Shown: positions 59,874-64,000 of the stretch, in pieces
Position numbering within the stretch: the stretch's first letter is position 1
Layout of the letters: every line of letters starts with the position of its first letter
Assembly: GCF_037546065.1 (NCBI RefSeq)
Contig: NZ_JAWMWG010000001.1
Span: forward strand, 744,001-808,000
From: Holzapfeliella saturejae
GTDB lineage: Bacteria; Bacillota; Bacilli; Lactobacillales; Lactobacillaceae
Reading direction: 5' to 3'
Length of the DNA stretch: 64,000 nucleotides
Program-made: the position numbers and the translations under genes
The notes under the pieces: model-generated
Database searches by the model: none
Told to the model about the DNA's origin: nothing
The model's input: the letters and a program-made list of their open reading frames with translations, nothing else

Positions 59874-61265
59874 ATGAAACAAACAAAAATTGTAAGTACA
59901 TTAGGACCTGCAAGTAACAATGTTGACACAATCGCAAAATTAATCGAATCAGGTGCTAACGTTTTCCGTTTCAACTTTTCACACGGTGACCACGCAGAAC
60001 ACCAAGAACGTATTCAAATGGTTCACGAAGCAGAAAAGAAAACTGGTAAATTAGTAGGTATTCTTTTAGATACTAAAGGTGCTGAAATGCGTACAACTGA
60101 CCAAGAAGGCGGAAAATTCATCGCTGAAAAAGGTAAAACAATGCGTGTTTCAATGGATGCTTCTTTAGTAGGTAACCCTGATAAAATCGCTGTTACATAC
60201 CCAGGTTTATTCGACGATACACACGTTGGCGGACACGTTTTAATCGATGATGGTTTAGTTGACCTATTAATCACTGAAAAAGACGAAGCTAACAAAGAAC
60301 TTGTTGTTGAAGTTCAAAACACTGGTAAAATTGGTTCTAAAAAAGGTGTTAACGCACCAGGTGTTGAAATTCGCCTTCCAGGTATTACAGAAAAAGATGC
60401 AGACGACATTCGTTTTGGTTTAACTCAAGGAATCAACTTTATCGCTGCTTCATTCGTACGTAAAGCTCAAGACGTTTTAGATATTCGTGCAATTCTTGAA
60501 GAAACAGGTAACGAACACGTTCACATCATTCCTAAAATCGAATCACAAGAAGGTATCGATAACATCGATGAAATTCTTGAAGTTTCAGATGGTCTTATGA
60601 TTGCTCGTGGTGACATGGGTGTTGAAATCCCATTCCAAAACGTACCATTCGTTCAAAAATCACTTATCCAAAAATGTAACGCTTTAGGTAAACCAGTTAT
60701 CACAGCTACACAAATGGTTGACTCAATGCAAGAAAACCCACGTCCTACACGTGCTGAAGTTTCTGACGTTGCTAACGCTGTTTTAGATGGTACAGATGGT
60801 ACAATGCTTTCAGGTGAATCAGCAAACGGTGAATACCCAGTTGAAGCTGTTTCAGCTATGGCTGCTATCGACCTACGTAGTGAAGAATCAATGTACGCAA
60901 ACAACACATTATCAAAAGCTAGATTAGCTGATTACCCAGCTCAATCAGAAACAGAAGCTCTTGCAGCTGCTGCTGTTCGTACATCTGAATCACTAGGTGC
61001 TAAAGCTATCGTGGTTTCAACAAAATCAGGCCACACAGCTAACTTAGTATCTAAATTCCGTCCAAACGCTAAAATCGTTGCTTCAACATTTAGCGAAAAC
61101 ACACAACGTTCTCTAACAGTTGTTTGGGGTGTTCTTCCAGTTCTTACAACAGAAGACAAAGCATTCGACGATGCAGTTAAAGCTGCTAAAGATAACGATG
61201 TATTAGCAAGTGGAGACAAAGTTGTTGTTATCTCAGGTAACACAGTAAGCGTTGTTGAAGCTTAA
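59874..61265 (+). CDS. pyk: Pyruvate kinase
   Basis: Converts phosphoenolpyruvate and ADP to pyruvate and ATP. The 463-residue protein has the N-terminal TKIVSTLGPAS, the metal-binding Arg-Asn region NVFRFNFSHG, the catalytic LDTKGAEMR, IIPKIESQEG and RGDMGVEIP, then MVDSM and the C-terminal domain ending VVISGNTVSVVEA. It is shorter than Bacillus and Enterococcus forms that have an extra C-terminal PEP-utilizer-type domain, and ends at the core. Codon bias is strong. A terminator follows. Confidence 0.97.
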   Translation: MKQTKIVSTLGPASNNVDTIAKLIESGANVFRFNFSHGDHAEHQERIQMVHEAEKKTGKLVGILLDTKGAEMRTTDQEGGKFIAEKGKTMRVSMDASLVGNPDKIAVTYPGLFDDTHVGGHVLIDDGLVDLLITEKDEANKELVVEVQNTGKIGSKKGVNAPGVEIRLPGITEKDADDIRFGLTQGINFIAASFVRKAQDVLDIRAILEETGNEHVHIIPKIESQEGIDNIDEILEVSDGLMIARGDMGVEIPFQNVPFVQKSLIQKCNALGKPVITATQMVDSMQENPRPTRAEVSDVANAVLDGTDGTMLSGESANGEYPVEAVSAMAAIDLRSEESMYANNTLSKARLADYPAQSETEALAAAAVRTSESLGAKAIVVSTKSGHTANLVSKFRPNAKIVASTFSENTQRSLTVVWGVLPVLTTEDKAFDDAVKAAKDNDVLASGDKVVVISGNTVSVVEA

Positions 61266-61305
61266 TTCATTCTTTAAGTTTAATACTTTATTAGCTTAAG
61301 ATAAG

Positions 61306-61340
61306 TTAAAAAAGCCAATCCCTATGGATTGGCTTTTTTA
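61306..61340 (+). terminator. Terminator after pyk
   Basis: AAAAAAGCCAATCC and GGATTGGCTTTTTT around CTAT; perfect stem with T-run. Confidence 0.93.
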
Positions 61341-61341
61341 T

Positions 61342-61370
61342 TTGTTTAACGCTTTATTATCACGTATACT
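61342..61370 (+). promoter_or_regulatory. Candidate promoter for the DUF441 gene
   Basis: TTGTTT (61342-61347), a 17-base spacer and TATACT (61365-61370), right after the pyk terminator. Confidence 0.55.
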
Positions 61371-61406
61371 AAAGGGTATTAGTAAGTAAAATAAAGGAGT
61401 GAGATT

Positions 61407-61868
61407 TTGGAAAGTTGGATTTTTCTTGCCTTGATTTTAGCGGTTTCTATTTTTGGAAAAAATACCTCACTAATTGTCGCAACTGTGGCAGTGATGGTAT
61501 TTAAGTTATTACCTTATTCAACTAAAGTGTTAAATTATGTTGAAGCAAAGGGAATGAATGTCGGAATCACGATTATCTCAATGGCTATTTTAGTTCCAAT
61601 TGCAACAGGCCGAATCACATTTAAAGATTTACTTGAGGCATTTAAAACACCATCAGGATATATTGCAGTTGCTTGTGGTATCTTAGTGGCTATTTTATCA
61701 GCCAAAGGTGTTGGTTTACTTGCTCAAAGCCCTGAAATAACAGTTGCATTAGTTTTTGGAACAATTTTTGGTGTTGTTTTCTTAAAAGGAATTGCAGCGG
61801 GTCCAGTAATTGCATCAGGAATGACCTACGTTATTTTAATGGTGATTAACCAATTTATACAGAATTAA
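61407..61868 (+). CDS. DUF441 family membrane protein
   Basis: 153-residue polytopic membrane protein of the DUF441 (YeaL/YtwI) family. About four hydrophobic segments are visible (near residues 3-30, 50-65, 84-102 and 118-148), with the family sequence NVGITIISMAILVPIATG. The start is TTG 61407 with AAAGGAG (61392-61398) upstream. The gene lies next to pyk, as ytwI does in Bacillus. The function is unknown. Confidence 0.9.
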   Translation: MESWIFLALILAVSIFGKNTSLIVATVAVMVFKLLPYSTKVLNYVEAKGMNVGITIISMAILVPIATGRITFKDLLEAFKTPSGYIAVACGILVAILSAKGVGLLAQSPEITVALVFGTIFGVVFLKGIAAGPVIASGMTYVILMVINQFIQN

Positions 61869-61878
61869 GGATGAAAAT

Positions 61879-62778
61879 ATGTTACAAGATAAATTAGGAA
61901 AAGTTATTGAAGCCACAATAACCGATATGAATAAGGATGCATTTTTTGCTCAAGTAGAGGGTCAGACTTTTTACTTAGGTAAAAATGACATTCAAGATGT
62001 CGATATCAAAGATAAAGGCGATCAAGTGATTGGGTTTGCTTATGAAAACCAGCACAAACAATTGAAGCTAACACAATTTTATCCAGAATCAATGGTAGAT
62101 GTTTACGGATACGGTACCGTTAAAGAAGCTAGAAAAGAGCTTGGTATTTTCGTAGACATTGGACTAAAAGATAAGGATATTGTCGTTTCATTAGATGATT
62201 TACCATTAGACTCTTTTAAATGGCCAAAACCCGATGACCGTGTCATGATTCGTTTAGAAATTGATCACAAAGATCGTATTTGGGGTAAATTGGCTGATGA
62301 AGAAGTAATGGATCAGTTAAGTGTGCGTTACCCTAGAGATTTAAAAAACACAGAATTAGAAGGAACGGTTTATGCAACTAAGCAAATCGGAGCCTTCATT
62401 GTAACTGATGAGTACTACTTAGGATTCATCCACCACACTGAAATGTATGGTGAAGCACTGCGTTTGGGTGAAAGGGTTAAAGCTCGCGTAATTGGTAATG
62501 GCCAACATGGTCGATTAAACTTAAGTTTAATGCCTCGTGCTTTTGAAGTTATTGATGATGATGCTCAAATGATTTTGATGATGCTAAAACGTAACAAAAA
62601 TCATACATTACCTTTTTATGATAAAAGTGATGCTGAATTAATTAAAAGTCAATTCGGTATTAGTAAAGCAAGTTTCAAAAGAGCTCTAGGTAACTTAATG
62701 AAACAAAGTCTTATTACACAGGATAAAGAAAAAGGCGAAATAAGGTTAAATGAAGATGAACACGCAACAAATGACTGA
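61879..62778 (+). CDS. cvfB: CvfB family S1-domain RNA-binding protein
   Basis: RNA-binding regulator first studied as a virulence factor in Staphylococcus aureus. The 299-residue protein has tandem S1-like OB folds (VYGYGTVKEARKELGIFVD..., about 70-140; and LEGTVYATKQIGAFIVTD-type, about 155-220) and a C-terminal winged-helix-like region (FGISKASFKRALGNLMKQ). The start is ATG 61879 with AAGGATG close. It is downstream of the DUF441 gene and overlaps xerD by about 20 bases. The role in this organism is inference from the family. Confidence 0.92.
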   Translation: MLQDKLGKVIEATITDMNKDAFFAQVEGQTFYLGKNDIQDVDIKDKGDQVIGFAYENQHKQLKLTQFYPESMVDVYGYGTVKEARKELGIFVDIGLKDKDIVVSLDDLPLDSFKWPKPDDRVMIRLEIDHKDRIWGKLADEEVMDQLSVRYPRDLKNTELEGTVYATKQIGAFIVTDEYYLGFIHHTEMYGEALRLGERVKARVIGNGQHGRLNLSLMPRAFEVIDDDAQMILMMLKRNKNHTLPFYDKSDAELIKSQFGISKASFKRALGNLMKQSLITQDKEKGEIRLNEDEHATND

Positions 62779-63661
62779 TTTACTAGATGACTATCTCCGG
62801 TTTGTGAGAATCGAAAGGGGATTGTCATTTAATACGGTTCAAGCGTATCGCCGTGATATTAAAACTTTTATTGACTATCTTTCAAAGCAAAAAATTAGTG
62901 ACTTTAATATTGATACCTTTCAAATTGATGACTTTTTAAGTGAACAGCATCATCAAAAGAAATCATCAACCACAATGATGCGCTATATTTCTGCACTGAG
63001 AAAATTCTATCAATGGTTATTTAAACATCGCTATGTTCAAACCGATCCAATGCAAAATGTTGCTTCACCAAAAAAACAACAGCATCTACCTGTTTCACTT
63101 TCAGTTAAAGAAGTAGATGCCTTATTAGCATCGCCAGATACTAAACAGATATTGGGTCTGCGTGATCGAACAATTTTTGAGGTCATGTATGCTACAGGAT
63201 TACGTGTTAGTGAAATTGTCAACTTATCAATGAACGATTTGCATTTAGAGTTGAAATTAATCCGAATTGTTGGAAAAGGGAATAAAGAACGATTAGTTCC
63301 GATCAGTGATGTTGCGATTTCGTGGATTAAAGATTATATTAACCACGCCCGTCAATTTTTATTGGCTAAAGCCAGTGTTAAAACTAGGGCTTTGTTTTTG
63401 AATCATCGCGGAACGAAAATTTCTCGGCAAACGGTCTGGAAAATGATCAAAAAGTATGTTGCAATGGTCGGGATTGATAAAGATGTGACGCCTCATACTT
63501 TAAGACATTCTTTTGCAACGCATTTGCTTGAAAATGGTGCTGACTTAAGAATTGTTCAAGAATTATTAGGGCATAGTGATATTTCCACAACACAGATTTA
63601 TACGCATATTTCGAAAGCCAGAATTGCAAAGATTTACCAAAAATCTTTCCCAAGATCTTAA
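62756..63661 (+). CDS. xerD: Site-specific tyrosine recombinase XerD
   Basis: Housekeeping recombinase that resolves chromosome dimers at dif. The C-terminal catalytic domain has Arg in ATGLRVSEIV, a Lys in VGKGNKER, HTLRHSFATHLLE with His and Arg, LLGHSDIS and the catalytic Tyr in TTQIYTHIS; the N-terminal SAM-like domain begins near ERGLSFNTVQAYRRD. The start is uncertain: ATG 62756 has AAGG 10 bases away; ATG 62750 and 62771 are also open. The place between cvfB and ribT is a usual chromosomal one, so it is not a phage integrase. About 301 residues. Confidence 0.94.
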   Translation: MNTQQMTDLLDDYLRFVRIERGLSFNTVQAYRRDIKTFIDYLSKQKISDFNIDTFQIDDFLSEQHHQKKSSTTMMRYISALRKFYQWLFKHRYVQTDPMQNVASPKKQQHLPVSLSVKEVDALLASPDTKQILGLRDRTIFEVMYATGLRVSEIVNLSMNDLHLELKLIRIVGKGNKERLVPISDVAISWIKDYINHARQFLLAKASVKTRALFLNHRGTKISRQTVWKMIKKYVAMVGIDKDVTPHTLRHSFATHLLENGADLRIVQELLGHSDISTTQIYTHISKARIAKIYQKSFPRS

Positions 63662-63682
63662 TAAATGTAGGTGAACCTTAAC

Positions 63683-64000
63683 GTGTTAATTAAATATAAA
63701 AGTGATTATGAAAAGATAGCAATGGGTTTTTTATCGTATTTAGATGATTTAAAATCTGTTGAAAATTTAAAAGAAGAAATGAAGTTGTATCAAAACAAAA
63801 GTGAGTTTGTTTTGTACCTCTATAAGGACAAAACAAATGATTTTGTGGGTGTTTTAGGTGTTCAAGAAGGGGGCAGCTTTGTAATGGTGCGTTACGTCTC
63901 TTTATCACCTAACTATCGTTACACGCCTTATATTAATGATATGCTCAGTGAGTTACAGTATATCTATCCTAAGGACTTAATTATTGGGACACCTGAAAAT
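63683..64000 (+). CDS. ribT: RibT-like GNAT family acetyltransferase, 3' end outside the window
   Basis: The open frame runs from GTG 63683 (AGGTGAA upstream) to the window edge, 106 residues so far. The sequence (LIKYKSDYEKIAMGFLSYL, then FVGVLGVQEGGSFVMVRYVS) matches, from memory, the RibT proteins encoded after xerD and before scpA/scpB in Lactobacillales. RibT belongs to the GNAT acetyltransferase fold and is named for the Bacillus rib operon, though its function is not clear. The strand pattern and central hydrophobic beta segment fit a GNAT. Incomplete, so motifs near the C-terminus cannot be checked. Confidence 0.8.
   Translation, partial: MLIKYKSDYEKIAMGFLSYLDDLKSVENLKEEMKLYQNKSEFVLYLYKDKTNDFVGVLGVQEGGSFVMVRYVSLSPNYRYTPYINDMLSELQYIYPKDLIIGTPEN

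Noticed and set aside
60023..61243. Minus-strand open frames inside pyk
   Set aside because: Same codon-bias effect; they are antisense to conserved pyruvate kinase motifs.
62756..63661. Tyrosine recombinase as sign of a prophage or integrative element
   Set aside because: Full XerD features and usual chromosomal neighbours; no attachment repeats, integrase-type additions or phage genes are near.
63690..63908. Minus-strand open frame over the start of ribT
   Set aside because: The plus-strand GTG start has a ribosome site and continues the xerD-ribT order; the minus frame has no such support.
1..64000. CRISPR arrays, insertion sequences, tRNA or rRNA genes
   Set aside because: No direct-repeat arrays, transposase frames, inverted terminal repeats or tRNA-like cloverleaf sequences were seen on either strand by eye.

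Overview
This window is a contiguous, gene-dense stretch of a low-GC Firmicute chromosome, almost certainly from the order Lactobacillales and best matching Enterococcaceae (a Vagococcus- or Enterococcus-like species). The evidence is gene order and family content: the mraY-murD-murG-divIB-ftsA-ftsZ-sepF-ylmG-ylmH-divIVA-ileS division cluster with a T-box before ileS, the cysteine desulfurase/DUF1831/mnmA group, rpoY-RNase J1, ylbG-rsmD-coaD-ylbL-comEA-comEC-holA, tuf-tig-clpX-engB, dnaE-pfkA-pyk, and a DnaE with a degenerate PHP site. The species call is inference from memory of synteny; no search was run. Nearly all genes are on the + strand; the exceptions are def/rpoY/rnjA, rpsT and two very small genes.

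Layout. 1-9277: peptidoglycan precursor synthesis and divisome genes. 9278-12498: T-box-controlled isoleucyl-tRNA synthetase followed by an overlapping cold-shock-domain gene. 12553-16760: Nudix hydrolase, a tail-anchored small protein, MTA/SAH nucleosidase, and sulfur relay to tRNA (cysteine desulfurase, DUF1831, MnmA). 16882-20526: histidine phosphatase, TPR protein, RecD2. 20570-23155 (minus): RNase J1, RNA polymerase epsilon, peptide deformylase. 23325-33178: UPF0223 protein, BipA/TypA with an attenuator-like leader, FtsW, a 16S methylase/CoA/PDZ-protease group, DNA-uptake genes comEA-comEC (no comEB) and holA. 33254-39626: ribosomal proteins S20 and S15 (divergent), RNase J2, a TPR-like protein, EF-Tu and trigger factor. 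39770-44092: ClpX, EngB, a convergent 42-residue gene, and a polar amino acid ABC transporter. 44158-53759: UvrC, Obg, two OatA-type acyltransferases flanking rnz, a short-chain dehydrogenase, lapA and rpmF. 53781-64000: a 5'-nucleotidase-like phosphoesterase, a DUF2929 protein, DnaE, the glycolytic pair pfkA-pyk, DUF441, CvfB, XerD and the start of ribT.

The genes are mainly core growth functions: cell wall and division, translation and its quality control, RNA decay (both RNase J paralogues), glycolysis and DNA replication/repair. I found no mobile element, CRISPR array, tRNA, rRNA, prophage or obvious defence island, and no intergenic stretch longer than about 300 bases without a gene. I do not see an undescribed multi-gene system. 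The observations most worth a second look are regulatory: a two-hairpin leader with an intrinsic terminator in front of typA, possible alternative pairings in the tuf leader, a possible pseudoknot in the rpsO leader, tandem operator-like repeats over the ABC transporter promoter, and a consensus promoter driving a 42-residue protein. The duplicated OatA proteins and a possible ATT start for uvrC are also of interest.
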